A DNA stretch of 64,000 nt from Chloroflexota bacterium (GCA_026708115.1 JAPOVL010000035.1:1-64000), one strand, 5' to 3'. Numbered from the stretch's first letter, positions 51,596 to 61,044 are shown. Numbers and translations: made by a program. The notes: a model not told the origin generated them from the letters alone.

Positions 51596-53140
51596 ATGGA
51601 CATCGTAAAAGACCGCAACTTCGGCGACATCATCGATTACCAACGCTTGCGCAGAGGTATGAAGGCTGTGCTGGATAACGTCTATCCTACCTTCAACTTA
51701 ATGGGTTCCATGCTGGAAGCCACCCGTCTCTTTCGCAACAACCCCAGTTACATGACCGCCTGCGCCGCCAGCGGACTGGCTTATATGATGCTGGTAGCCG
51801 CCGAGGAATATGAATTGGCAGCCAAGCTCAAGGGCAAGATCTTCACACTGAGCTGGACCGAAGAGCACACAGGTACCGACCTGCTAAGCGTCAGAACCAA
51901 AGCGACGCCGACAAGCGACGACCCCAACGAGAAACATTTTCACATCAAGGGTCAGAAGTGGCTAATCAATAATTCCTACCACGCCGACTATCACTCTGTC
52001 ATCGCCAAGGTGGATCCTGCCGCGGACGGCCCGCGCTCGCTATCCATCTTTGCCGTGCCGCACAGCAGCACCCGCAATTGGGAACGGCTGGAGACCCACG
52101 TGCTGCGCAGCATGGTTCTGACCAAATTCGAGATTGACGGACCGGGCATTTTGATCGGCCAGGTCGGGCGCGGCCTGGAAATCTTGCAGCGTATGGCGCT
52201 GCCCTCAAAGTACCACTGCGCCTATATGGGCGTATCCATGGTTGCGGATTCCTTGCCCGCTGCAATAGACCATCTCTCGACCAAGAATATTTTCGGGAAC
52301 AATCCCATCCGCTTCAGCAATGTCTTCCGCCAGTTGTACAATCTCGTTCTACAAGCGGCGCATATCAATTTCACCTTTTTCCGCGCGCTGGCTTTCAGCG
52401 ATAGCCCCTTTCTGCAATTTCACGGCATCATGCTGAAGTCCTGGCTGCTGCTCAAATGCAACGAGATTCTCTCCCAGAATCTCCTAGTCACGGGATCCAA
52501 GGGATTCCTGAAGGAATCCAACATTGGCGGCAACGCGATCGACTCCTTCGTCTACCCGGTCTTCGACGGGCACTATACGCTCAATACCCTGCTCACCTAT
52601 AAACATGCGCGGCGTTACCTGGAAGCAACGAACCAGGGCGACATCAACCACCGCATGGCTGCGCTGAGGGACAATGCCTACATCCCGCTGGAAGGCAAGC
52701 AAATCCTCAACAACAGCCGAGAGACGCGTCATCCTCCCTTCTTCGGTTACGCCGATTATGTGAAGCGCTGCGAATTGCCCATCGCCCTCGACGCCTCGAC
52801 GCCAATTATCACCAGCAGACAGATTATCAATGCCATCCAGACCCGTGGCGCGACCCACGAGCCGGAATACCGCTACAAGATCGGCATGCTGATTCACAAC
52901 CTAGAAGCTTTGCTCTCGGCGGTGGAATTGTGGAAAGTCACCGACAACGACCATTATCTCAACGCCATCATCATGCAATACAACGATGTCGCCAAATTAA
53001 TCAACCGCATCATCAGCGAAGGGTACTTTGATGTCCCGTTTGTCGAGCCGCTGCGGCAACAGCCATTGCCCGCAATCCCTGATCCCAGCAAATTTCTCTT
53101 GGATCTGCTCGACGTGAAGGGACAAATCCGATCAAGCTAG
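51596..53140 (+). CDS. Acyl-CoA dehydrogenase-like flavoprotein (paralogue 2)
   Basis: A 514-residue paralogue of the preceding protein, alignable end to end, with LSWTEEHTGTDLLSVRTKA, KWLINNSYHADYHSVIAK, GSKGFLKESNIGGN and VFDGHYTLNT at the catalytic-glutamate site. Both share the C-terminal extension ('AIIMQYNDVAKLINRIIS' here). Tandem unequal acyl-CoA dehydrogenase genes often encode heteromeric enzymes, for example in steroid breakdown, and that is plausible here. No acyl-CoA ligase, enoyl hydratase or thiolase is nearby, which argues against ordinary beta-oxidation. Confidence 0.8.
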   Translation: MDIVKDRNFGDIIDYQRLRRGMKAVLDNVYPTFNLMGSMLEATRLFRNNPSYMTACAASGLAYMMLVAAEEYELAAKLKGKIFTLSWTEEHTGTDLLSVRTKATPTSDDPNEKHFHIKGQKWLINNSYHADYHSVIAKVDPAADGPRSLSIFAVPHSSTRNWERLETHVLRSMVLTKFEIDGPGILIGQVGRGLEILQRMALPSKYHCAYMGVSMVADSLPAAIDHLSTKNIFGNNPIRFSNVFRQLYNLVLQAAHINFTFFRALAFSDSPFLQFHGIMLKSWLLLKCNEILSQNLLVTGSKGFLKESNIGGNAIDSFVYPVFDGHYTLNTLLTYKHARRYLEATNQGDINHRMAALRDNAYIPLEGKQILNNSRETRHPPFFGYADYVKRCELPIALDASTPIITSRQIINAIQTRGATHEPEYRYKIGMLIHNLEALLSAVELWKVTDNDHYLNAIIMQYNDVAKLINRIISEGYFDVPFVEPLRQQPLPAIPDPSKFLLDLLDVKGQIRSS

Positions 53141-53230
53141 CGCCTGCCTATTGAGCGCGTCTCTTCAAATTGCCCCATTTTCCGCTACTATTTTCAGCAA
53201 ACTCTTGCTATCTCTGCTCGGGGATCTCAC

Positions 53231-54373
53231 ATGCACGAACTCCTTGATCTTCTAACTGATCTCGTCGCCATCGATTCGGTGAATCCGGACCTGGTGCCAG
53301 GAGGCGCCGGCGAGGCGGCTATGGCTGAATTCGTCGCCGAATGGGGGCGACAAAACGGCTTGGATGTACAGGTCCAGGAGGCCGCAGCCGGGCGCCCCAA
53401 TACCGTGCTAATCGCCCGCGGCAGTGGCGGCGGCAAGTCCCTGATGCTCAACGCGCATACCGATGTGGTCGGCGTGTCGGGCATGGACACCCCCTTTGAG
53501 CCCAAGATCGTAGACGGCTGTATGTACGGGCGCGGCGCTTACGATATGAAGAGCGGATTAGCCGCCTGCATGCTGGCTTTGAAACGGGCGCAGCGCATGG
53601 CGCTCTCCGGTGATGTCATCGTCAGCGCAGTCGCCGACGAAGAATACGGCAGCGTCGGCGCGGAGGCCCTGCTGGCGGAATGGGAACGCTGGCCCGCGGA
53701 CGCTGTGCTGATCGCCGAGCCCACCGAACTAGCCATCAGCATCGCGCATCGCGGCTTCGTCTGGCTGGAATATGAGGTGAACGGCGTGGCGGCGCACGGA
53801 TCGCGCCCGCAGCTCGGGATAGACGCCATCGTCAAAATGGGAAAGGTCCTGACCGCGCTGGACGCCCTGGACCAAAAACTATGCGCACAGCCGAGGCACG
53901 ACCTGCTGGGCAGCGGTTCCCTGCATGCCTCCTTTATCGAGGGTGGCGAAGAAATCTCGATGATCCCGGCGCGCTGCAAACTGCTGGCTGAACGCCGCAC
54001 CATCCCCGGCGAAAGCGCCGCAAGCGTAGAGGCGGAAGCGCAAGCCCTGCTCGACGAAATCGCCGCGACGGACCCTGACTTCAAGGCGAGGGTGAAAGCA
54101 ACTTTTTCTCGAAGCCCTTATGGCATCGCCGCCGATCATGCGTTGGTGCGAACGCTCAAGCAGCATGCGGAAGCATGCTTGCAAAGCGATGTACCCGTCA
54201 TCGGCAGCAGTTGGTGGATGGACGCCGCTTTATTCGGTGACCACGGGATTCCCACCGTCGTATTGGGTCCAGCAGGCGCCGGCGCCCACGCTCGCGTCGA
54301 ATGGGTGAATTTGGAATCGGTCGCGCGTTGCCAGGAGATTTATACGGCGCTGGTCGCGGATTACTGTCGCTGA
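53231..54373 (+). CDS. M20-family metallopeptidase (ArgE/DapE-type deacylase)
   Basis: A 380-residue di-zinc amidohydrolase: LMLNAHTDVVG (His and Asp), GRGAYDMKSGLAA (Asp bridging ligand), VADEEYGSVGAEAL (catalytic Glu and zinc Glu) and LIAEPTELAIS. Dimerisation-domain features follow ('HGSRPQLGIDAIVKMGKVL'). ArgE, DapE and carboxypeptidase G2 are the known relatives; the operon does not fix the substrate. GGGGATCTC gives only a modest ribosome-binding site. It converges with ychF, ending 7 nt from it. Confidence 0.87.
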   Translation: MHELLDLLTDLVAIDSVNPDLVPGGAGEAAMAEFVAEWGRQNGLDVQVQEAAAGRPNTVLIARGSGGGKSLMLNAHTDVVGVSGMDTPFEPKIVDGCMYGRGAYDMKSGLAACMLALKRAQRMALSGDVIVSAVADEEYGSVGAEALLAEWERWPADAVLIAEPTELAISIAHRGFVWLEYEVNGVAAHGSRPQLGIDAIVKMGKVLTALDALDQKLCAQPRHDLLGSGSLHASFIEGGEEISMIPARCKLLAERRTIPGESAASVEAEAQALLDEIAATDPDFKARVKATFSRSPYGIAADHALVRTLKQHAEACLQSDVPVIGSSWWMDAALFGDHGIPTVVLGPAGAGAHARVEWVNLESVARCQEIYTALVADYCR

Positions 54374-54379
54374 CGGCGC

Positions 54380-55480
54380 TCAGACATTGAAGCGGAAGAG
54401 GATCACATCACCGTCACACACGATATAATCCCGTCCCTCTACTTGCATCAAGCCCGCTGACTTGATGAGATTGCGGTCTTGATATTGCTCAAAGACCGAA
54501 AACGGGATGACTTCGGCGCGGATGAAACCGCGCTCGAAATCGCTGTGGATTACGCCCGCCGCTTGCGGAGCCGTCCAGCCCTCCTGAATGGTCCAGGACC
54601 GCGTTTCGTTCTCGTTGAAGGTGAAATAGCTGATTAAGCCGAGGGCGCGATAGCATTCGCGGATTAAGCGTTCCAAACTGCTTTCGCCTATATCATACAG
54701 GCTCAAGAATTCCGCCCGTTCCTCGTCGCTCAAGCCGCCGAATTCACCCTCCAAGCTGGCGCAGACCGCGATCACTTGGGCGCCTTCGGCTGCGGCGATC
54801 TGTTTTGTCCCCGCGAGAAAGGCGCTGTTGCCTTGCAGGCCGTCTTCGTCGACATTTGCCAGGTAAATCACCGGCTTCGCCGTCAAAAAACGCATCTCTC
54901 GATTGAGCGCGACAAACGCGGAGTCGGCTCTTTCCGGGAATGCGCGCAGCGGCTCCCCCGCCCCGACATATGCTGCGATCTTGCGCGCCATCTCGAGTGC
55001 CGGCAAGAGTTCTCGATCGCCCTTGACTTCGCGCTCCAGTTTTTCCAGCCGTCGTTCCAGTTGCTGCAGGTCCGCCAACGCCAACTCGGTATTGATGACC
55101 GCGATATCATCTGCCGGGTCGGGCTTGGCGTTGACATGCACCACGTTGTCGTCATTGAAGCAGCGCACGACATGCACGATGGCGTCCACATCGCGGATAT
55201 GCCCGAGAAAGCGATTGCCCAATCCTTCGCCTTCACTGGCGCCCTTGACCAAGCCCGCCACATCAACAAAATCGACGCGTGCGGGAATCGCCTCCGGGAC
55301 GCCAACCCAACGCTGCAACTTGGTCAAGCGGGCGTCGGGCAGGGGCACGACCGCACGGTTGGCCTCAATGGTACAGAATGGGTAGTTTTCCGCGGCGGCG
55401 TTTTGGGACTGCGTCAAGGCGTTGAAGAGGGTACTCTTGCCGACATTGGGCAGGCCGACGATGCCGATGCTGAGGCTCAT
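54380..55480 (-). CDS. ychF: Redox-regulated ATPase YchF
   Basis: A 366-residue Obg-like ATPase, essentially full length. G1 is GIVGLPNVGKST, G3 is DVAGLVKGASEGEGLGN, and the G4 motif reads YLANVDE, the NxxE variant that makes YchF prefer ATP over GTP. The C-terminal TGS domain holds LISYFTFNENETRSWTI and GFIRAEVIPF. It acts in the cytoplasm with the ribosome and proteasome-like complexes. Single gene, not linked to the catabolic clusters. Confidence 0.97.
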   Translation of the reverse strand: MSLSIGIVGLPNVGKSTLFNALTQSQNAAAENYPFCTIEANRAVVPLPDARLTKLQRWVGVPEAIPARVDFVDVAGLVKGASEGEGLGNRFLGHIRDVDAIVHVVRCFNDDNVVHVNAKPDPADDIAVINTELALADLQQLERRLEKLEREVKGDRELLPALEMARKIAAYVGAGEPLRAFPERADSAFVALNREMRFLTAKPVIYLANVDEDGLQGNSAFLAGTKQIAAAEGAQVIAVCASLEGEFGGLSDEERAEFLSLYDIGESSLERLIRECYRALGLISYFTFNENETRSWTIQEGWTAPQAAGVIHSDFERGFIRAEVIPFSVFEQYQDRNLIKSAGLMQVEGRDYIVCDGDVILFRFNV

Positions 55481-55660
55481 GCCTTTGTCCTTCGCAGGTA
55501 CGGATCTCGCCTATCGTACAAGAGCAGGACATGCTTAACCAGCGCAAAGCGCAAGCACTGGCGATATCCGCTTGCGCAGCCCGACCCTTTCACGGCCGCG
55601 AGCCATCGGTGTTCGCCCCACGCCGCGCAAACTGATCGCCACAGCGGTAGCCGGCAAAAG

Positions 55661-55669
55661 TGTTATAAT
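55661..55669 (+). promoter_or_regulatory. Extended -10 promoter candidate
   Basis: TGTTATAAT, a consensus extended -10 (TG-N-TATAAT), 33 nt before the RraA-like start at 55702. A clear -35 is not seen, as is common with extended -10 promoters. Confidence 0.55.
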
Positions 55670-55701
55670 CATCCGGATTATCGTCAAATTGCGGTGGACA
55701 A

Positions 55702-56475
55702 GTGACAATTATGCCAGAGATTCCGACCTTCGCGCGTATGTCGCGAGAAGTACTGGACCAGCTCAGAGATATTGGCGCGGCCACCATCGCCGGCGCGCTG
55801 GCAAACGAGGGCATACGCAACCCGCACATGGTCGGTTTGCTGCCCTTCAACCCGGGTAAGTCGCTCGCCGGTCAAGCCGTCACCTTGCAATTCATGCCCA
55901 AGCGCGAAGACGTGCACTGGGGCGACGAGTACTCACACGCGCCAGAGCGCGAATTGCACCGAAAAGCCATCGTGGCGGCGGCGGCCGGGGATGTCGTGGT
56001 AGTCGACGCCCGCGGCAGTATGGCCAGCGGCGTCTTCGGCGAGATGATGCTCACGTCCTACAAGGCGCAAGGAGGCGAAGGCGTCGTCATCGACGGCTGT
56101 ATTCGCGACTTTCCCGAAGTGCAAAAGCTTGACTTGGGACTGTGGCTGCGCGGTGTCACGCCCAATTTTCACACGCAGACCGATATTTTCCCCCATGCCG
56201 TCAATGTGCCGATCGCCTGCGCCGGCGTCTTTGTCGTGCCAGGCGATGTGATCGTTGCGGACGACGACGGCGCTGTCCTGGTGCCGGCGGCGATGGCGGC
56301 GGATATCGCGGATAAAGCCTCGTCCAAAGCTGAATGGGAGGTCTTCTCGCGCATGAAACTGGAAGAAGGCGGCGCACTGGAGAAATACTACCCGCTCAAC
56401 GACGAAGCCAGTGTGGAATATGAGGCTTGGCTGAAGCGGTTGTCAACCCCTCCCCGAAGCATCGGGGAGGGGTAA
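55702..56475 (+). CDS. RraA-family protein (4-hydroxy-4-methyl-2-oxoglutarate aldolase-like)
   Basis: A 257-residue RraA-like protein. VIDGCIRDFPEV holds the conserved Arg and Asp used for pyruvate and metal binding in the HMG/CHA aldolases; GEMMLTSYKAQGGEG and NVPIACAGVFVVPGDVIVADDDG are family segments. The start may be GTG 55702 or ATG 55711. The last ten residues, STPPRSIGEG preceded by L, are encoded by a perfect hairpin (56447-56472) whose 3' end carries the stop, so the C-terminus appears to have been created by a repeat. An aldolase acting on 2-oxo acids would fit this region. Confidence 0.85.
   Translation: MTIMPEIPTFARMSREVLDQLRDIGAATIAGALANEGIRNPHMVGLLPFNPGKSLAGQAVTLQFMPKREDVHWGDEYSHAPERELHRKAIVAAAAGDVVVVDARGSMASGVFGEMMLTSYKAQGGEGVVIDGCIRDFPEVQKLDLGLWLRGVTPNFHTQTDIFPHAVNVPIACAGVFVVPGDVIVADDDGAVLVPAAMAADIADKASSKAEWEVFSRMKLEEGGALEKYYPLNDEASVEYEAWLKRLSTPPRSIGEG
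56447..56472. repeat. Hairpin repeat at the end of the RraA-like gene
   Basis: An 11-bp perfect stem (CCCCTCCCCGA) with a 4-nt loop; the TAA stop follows immediately. It could also act as a transcription-end or mRNA-stabilising structure. Confidence 0.6.
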
Positions 56476-56591
56476 CTCTTATGCCGTCCTCAGTACTTGA
56501 AATCATCGTCGCCCGGCTTCGAAAAAGTCCTGCGAAGCGCTGCCGTGACAGAGCCACTGCTCTCGCTCAATACATGTGGAAGACCTAGAAT

Positions 56592-57098
56592 ATGTCGCAA
56601 GTTGCTTTGGCCATCAGTCTATTCTTCCATATCTTGGCGACCGTCGTCTGGATCGGCGGCATCCTGTTGATCACATTCTTGGTGGTCCCGCAAGTCAATG
56701 ACGTGCTGGAGGAGCATCCCGCGTTGCATCAGCTGCTGCTGCGTATTCGCAAGCGCTTTGCCCATGTCAGCAACCTGGCGCTTGCGGCACTGGTCGTCAC
56801 CGGCTTGCTGCAGATGACAGCCGACCCCAATTACGACGGCATGCTGCGGCTCGACAATCAGTGGAGCCGCGTCTTGCTGCTGAAGCATCTGTTGATTGTG
56901 GTCATGGCAATACTCGGCTTGTCGCTGCAATGGGGCCTGGCGCCGGCGCTGGAACGCGCGAGTATGCTAGTACAACGCGAAAAGGGCCATGACCATGAGT
57001 GGCGGCGCTTGCGCCGGAAAGAGCGGCAATTGAGCGTAATGATTGCCCTGCTCGCTGTATCGATTCTGGCGACGAGCGCTTGGCTTGTCTCGATATGA
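56592..57098 (+). CDS. CopD-like integral membrane protein
   Basis: A 168-residue protein with four predicted helices: ALAISLFFHILATVVWIGGI (with the family's H and WIGG), LALAALVVTGLLQMT, LLLKHLLIVVMAILGLSL and LSVMIALLAVSILATSAWLV. The pattern HILATVVWIGG, VTGLLQ and LKHLL matches CopD-domain/DUF-type copper or haem membrane proteins. It is monocistronic in a short gap between the RraA-like gene and the large oxidoreductase. Function is not established. Confidence 0.75.
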   Translation: MSQVALAISLFFHILATVVWIGGILLITFLVVPQVNDVLEEHPALHQLLLRIRKRFAHVSNLALAALVVTGLLQMTADPNYDGMLRLDNQWSRVLLLKHLLIVVMAILGLSLQWGLAPALERASMLVQREKGHDHEWRRLRRKERQLSVMIALLAVSILATSAWLVSI

Positions 57099-57119
57099 AG
57101 TGCCTTGCATGTCCTTTTC

Positions 57120-57128
57120 TGTTATAAC
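57120..57128 (+). promoter_or_regulatory. Extended -10 promoter candidate
   Basis: TGTTATAAC, an extended -10, 44 nt before ATG 57172 of the oxidoreductase gene. No good -35 upstream. Confidence 0.4.
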
Positions 57129-57171
57129 ATGAAGATGAAGAACCATCGCATCCATTCGCAATAGGTCTGCC

Positions 57172-60100
57172 ATGATCGAAAAAACGGCCGCGCCTGCATC
57201 GAGCATAGCGAAACAGGGTTTGCAGAACTTTAGCTTGCAAGACCGCTATACGGTCGAACAGGGCCGCGTTATCTTGAACGGCACCCAAGCATTGGCGCGT
57301 TTGCCTATGGATCAGCATCGGGCGGACAAGGACCGCGGATTGCATACTGGCAGCTTGATCACCGGTTATCGCGGCTCGCCAATGGGCATCATCGATATGG
57401 TGCTGGCGCAAATCCCCGGATTGCTGGAAGAACATCACATTCGCTTCATCCCGGCAGTCAATGAGGAGCTTGCCGCCACCGCCATCCTGGGCAGCCAGAC
57501 CGCCAACCTCTTGCCCGGTCCCAAATACGACGGCGTTTTAGGCATGTGGTATGGCAAGGGTCCCGGAGTCGACCGCAGCGGCGATGCCTTCAAACACGCC
57601 AACTTGACCGGGGTTGGCAGGTATGGCGGCGTGCTGGCGCTGGCGGGCGACGACCCGTCCTGCAAGTCTTCCACCATCCCTTCGCATTCCGAGGTCGCGC
57701 TTTATGACGCCTTGATGCCGATACTCTTCCCCGGCAATGTGCAAGAAATTCTCGATTTAGGCCGGCTCGGTTTCGAGTTGTCGCGCTTCTGCGGGCTGTG
57801 GGTGGGATTCAAGATCGTCACCGACGTCGCCGATGAATACGGCAGCGCCGAAGTATCGAAAGAACGCATCCAAATCGTCGAGCCACCGTTCACGGTAGAC
57901 GGCAAGCCTTGGCGCCATACACAGAACACTGCCTTGATTTCGCCCTTCAGCCTGCAACTTGAACAGCAGATCCACGACGTGAGGCTTGACGCCGCCCTGG
58001 CATTCGCCAAAGCAAACAGGATCAACAAGATCACAGTAGGGACTCCGGATGCCTGGCTGGGGATCGTCGCCGCAGGCAAGACCTATTATGACCTGCGCCA
58101 GGCGCTGCTGGACATCGGGCTGGACGACGGGGAACTGGCGAGAGTTGGCATCCGACTGCTGAAGCTGGGCATGATCTTTCCGCTCGAGCCCAGTATCTTG
58201 CGTCAATTCGCCGATGGACTGGAAGAGATCCTGGTCATCGAAGAAAAGCGCTCTTTCGTCGAGATGTTCTGCAAGGACAAGCTGTACGACTTGCCGGGGG
58301 CGCCGCGCATCGTTGGCAAGAAGGATGAGCGGGGCCAGCGCTTGGTCAAGGTCGACAATGAACTGGACGCCGACGAAATCGTACGCGTGCTGGCGCGCCG
58401 GTTGATCGGGCGGGTCGATCTTCCGTCGCTGGAACAGCGACTCGACCAGATCAATGCCTTGCCCGATATGGGTACGATTCCGATCCTGGCGCGGGAGCCC
58501 TATTTCTGTTCGGGCTGCCCACACAATCGCTCCACCAAAGTGCCCGACGGCTCGATGGCGGCGGCCGGCATCGGCTGCCATACCTTGGCGATCGTCATGG
58601 ACCGCAATACAGCCGGCGTCACGCAGATGGGCGGCGAAGGCGCTAGTTGGGTCGGCGCGTCCTTATTTTCCGACACTGATCACATCTTTCAAAATATCGG
58701 CGATGGCACCTTCGCCCATAGCGGTTCGCTGTCGATACGGCAAGCCTGCGCCGCTGGCACGCACATGACCTTCAAGATCCTCTACAACTCGGCTGTTGCG
58801 ATGACCGGCGGGCAGCAAGCTGATGGTTTGATGCCGGTGCCGGAACTCACGCATTTTCTCTATGCCGAAGGCGTAGCGAAGACCATCGTTGTTTCCTCGG
58901 ATCCAGGCAAGTTCGCCCCTGACACCTATTGGGCGCCGGGTGCGGAAGTCTGGGACCGCGAGCGCATGGAAGAGGCGCAACTGCAGTTGCGCGATACGCC
59001 GGGCGTTACTGTGCTGATCTACGACCAGGAATGCGCGGCGAACCTACGCCGGAAGCGGAAACGTGGCCATGCAGCCGACCCCAGCTTGCGCATCTTCATC
59101 AACGAGGCTGTCTGTGAAGGCTGCGGCGATTGTGGCAGCGTTTCCAATTGCCTAAGCGTGCAGCCGGTCGAGACCGAATACGGCCGCAAGACACAGATCC
59201 ATCAATCGTCGTGCAACAAGGACTACACTTGCCTGGACGGCAATTGTCCCGCCTTTATGAGCGTGATCCCGGCCGAAGGATCGCGGCTCCCGTCAAAGCC
59301 GGCCTTCAAAGTGGGGCGGACAATCGCCGAACCGGAAGCGCGCCTCAACGGCGCTGCCAACATCCTGCTGATGGGCATCGGCGGGACGGGCGTCGTCACC
59401 GCCAACCAGGTCCTCGGCACGGCCGCAGCGCTGGACGGCCTTCATGTGAGGTCGCTTGATCAGACGGGCCTCAGCCAAAAAGGCGGTCCAGTCGTCTCAA
59501 ATCTAAAGGTCACCGCCGAGCCGGTTGACATCGCCGCCAAGATTGGCAATGGCGCGGCGGACGCTTTCCTGGTTTTTGATGCGCTGACGGCGACGGAGGG
59601 CAAAAACCTGCTGCGCGCCCATCCGCAGCGCAGCATAGCCATCGTCAGCACCAGCCAGGTGCCGACCGGCGCAATGGTGCGCGATACCACCGTCGAGTAC
59701 CCCGAGGCGGATCATGTTCTGGAGCTGATCAACCGGCAGACGCGGGCGGGCGACAACATCTTTTTTGATGCCATTGGCATGGCGGAGGCCTTATTCGACA
59801 ATCACATGATGGCGAATATGATCGTCATCGGCGCCGCTTATCAGGCGGGCTTGTTGCCGATGTCGGCCGTGGCGATTGAAAGCGCGATTGAACTCAACGG
59901 CGTCAAGGTGTCGGAGAATCAGCAGGCCTTCCGCGCCGGCAGATTAGCGGTGGCCGATCCTGCTTGGCTGGCCGAACTTGATCTAGGGCGCAAGGGCGCC
60001 GTTACGGAGCGGGTCGCGCTATCCCCGGCGGCAAAAGCGCTGGTGGATGCTGTCGGCGCACGTGGCGAACTTAAGCGCCTGCTGGAAGTCCGCGTGCCAG

Positions 60101-60690
60101 AGCTGATCGCCTATCAGAACGAATCCTATGCCGCGCGCTACGTTGAAGATGTCAAGCGCGTTTACGAAAAGGAACGAGCGGTCTGCCCGGACAGTTACGC
60201 GCTTAGCGAAGCCGTGGCGCGCTATCTCTTCAAGCTGTTGGCATACAAGGACGAATACGAGGTGGCCAGGCTGAGCCTCAAAGACGATGTGCGCGTAGCC
60301 ATGGGCGAGCAATTTGGCGAGATCGGCCGCCTGCGCTATCACTTGCATCCACCCGTCTTGAAGGCCTTCGGGCTCAAGAGAAAACTGCAGTTCGGTCCCT
60401 GGTTCGAGTGGGTATATCGCGGGCTGTGCCGGATGCGGGGATTGCGCGGCACGCCCTTCGATATCTTCGGCTACGACAAGGTACGCCGTGTCGAGCGCGA
60501 CCTGATCCTTCAGTACCGCCGCTTGATATTCGCCGCCGCCGAGGAACTGAGCGCAGACAACTATGCCAGCGCGACGCAACTGGCGCAATTGCCGGATATG
60601 ATCCGTGGCTTCGACGAGGTCAAGCTGAGGAATGTGGAGCGCTTCTGGACCGAGGTGCGGGAATTGGGGTACTCCCAAACGGACGCTTAG
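57172..60690 (+). CDS. Indolepyruvate ferredoxin oxidoreductase, fused subunits
   Basis: A 1172-residue 2-oxoacid:ferredoxin oxidoreductase joining the IorA and IorB parts, the length typical of the fused bacterial form. Order: pyrimidine-type N-terminal domain (GSLITGYRGSPMGIIDM), the TPP-binding domain with GDGTFAHSG and SAVAMTGGQQADG (about 510-550), a cysteine cluster VCEGCGDCGSVSNC (about 640-655) plus later cysteines for iron-sulfur binding, then the gamma domain (LLMGIGGTGVVTANQVLG) and a C-terminal extension. It oxidatively decarboxylates aryl or branched 2-oxo acids to acyl-CoA with reduced ferredoxin, a step in amino-acid use. Single gene after a -10 at 57120. Confidence 0.93.
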   Translation: MIEKTAAPASSIAKQGLQNFSLQDRYTVEQGRVILNGTQALARLPMDQHRADKDRGLHTGSLITGYRGSPMGIIDMVLAQIPGLLEEHHIRFIPAVNEELAATAILGSQTANLLPGPKYDGVLGMWYGKGPGVDRSGDAFKHANLTGVGRYGGVLALAGDDPSCKSSTIPSHSEVALYDALMPILFPGNVQEILDLGRLGFELSRFCGLWVGFKIVTDVADEYGSAEVSKERIQIVEPPFTVDGKPWRHTQNTALISPFSLQLEQQIHDVRLDAALAFAKANRINKITVGTPDAWLGIVAAGKTYYDLRQALLDIGLDDGELARVGIRLLKLGMIFPLEPSILRQFADGLEEILVIEEKRSFVEMFCKDKLYDLPGAPRIVGKKDERGQRLVKVDNELDADEIVRVLARRLIGRVDLPSLEQRLDQINALPDMGTIPILAREPYFCSGCPHNRSTKVPDGSMAAAGIGCHTLAIVMDRNTAGVTQMGGEGASWVGASLFSDTDHIFQNIGDGTFAHSGSLSIRQACAAGTHMTFKILYNSAVAMTGGQQADGLMPVPELTHFLYAEGVAKTIVVSSDPGKFAPDTYWAPGAEVWDRERMEEAQLQLRDTPGVTVLIYDQECAANLRRKRKRGHAADPSLRIFINEAVCEGCGDCGSVSNCLSVQPVETEYGRKTQIHQSSCNKDYTCLDGNCPAFMSVIPAEGSRLPSKPAFKVGRTIAEPEARLNGAANILLMGIGGTGVVTANQVLGTAAALDGLHVRSLDQTGLSQKGGPVVSNLKVTAEPVDIAAKIGNGAADAFLVFDALTATEGKNLLRAHPQRSIAIVSTSQVPTGAMVRDTTVEYPEADHVLELINRQTRAGDNIFFDAIGMAEALFDNHMMANMIVIGAAYQAGLLPMSAVAIESAIELNGVKVSENQQAFRAGRLAVADPAWLAELDLGRKGAVTERVALSPAAKALVDAVGARGELKRLLEVRVPELIAYQNESYAARYVEDVKRVYEKERAVCPDSYALSEAVARYLFKLLAYKDEYEVARLSLKDDVRVAMGEQFGEIGRLRYHLHPPVLKAFGLKRKLQFGPWFEWVYRGLCRMRGLRGTPFDIFGYDKVRRVERDLILQYRRLIFAAAEELSADNYASATQLAQLPDMIRGFDEVKLRNVERFWTEVRELGYSQTDA

Positions 60691-60899
60691 GGCTGAAGCG
60701 CTTCTTTTTCCGCTTTGGAATCGTCCGGCGGATAAGGCACACAGAGATGATCGATGATGGCTTGAATCATCTGGCGGAGTTCCTCTATGGCTTTGCGATT
60801 TTCTGCCACCGCTTGCCGGTCGCGGATAAAGTTCAGGCTGCTTTGCAGGGGCTGCTTTTCAAGCTCAATGCGCCCGACGGGGATGTCTTCGCTCGGCAT
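60687..60899 (-). CDS. Small hypothetical protein
   Basis: A 70-residue protein starting MPSEDIPVGRIELEKQ, with a predicted amphipathic helix (AENRKAIEELRQMIQAIIDH) that could form a coiled coil. The stop overlaps that of the converging oxidoreductase gene. No recognisable family and a weak ribosome-binding site; it may not be real. Confidence 0.35.
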   Translation of the reverse strand: MPSEDIPVGRIELEKQPLQSSLNFIRDRQAVAENRKAIEELRQMIQAIIDHLCVPYPPDDSKAEKEALQP

Positions 60900-61023
60900 G
60901 ATGTGATCCAAAGATTACGCTGGTAATGTGGCTATGTTATCACAGGCCGCCGCCTTCAATTAAATCGGGTAGCGTATCCAACTCGGTAGAATTTGAGAAC
61001 ATCAACCACCTGACAGCCGGAAA

Positions 61024-61044
61024 GGGCGGTCCGTCGGATCGCCC
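61024..61044. repeat. REP-like GGGCGGTCC hairpin
   Basis: A 9-nt stem (GGGCGGTCC with GGATCGCCC, one G-U) and 3-nt loop, next to the end of the secreted-protein gene. It belongs to the same hairpin family as 3380-3400. Confidence 0.5.
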
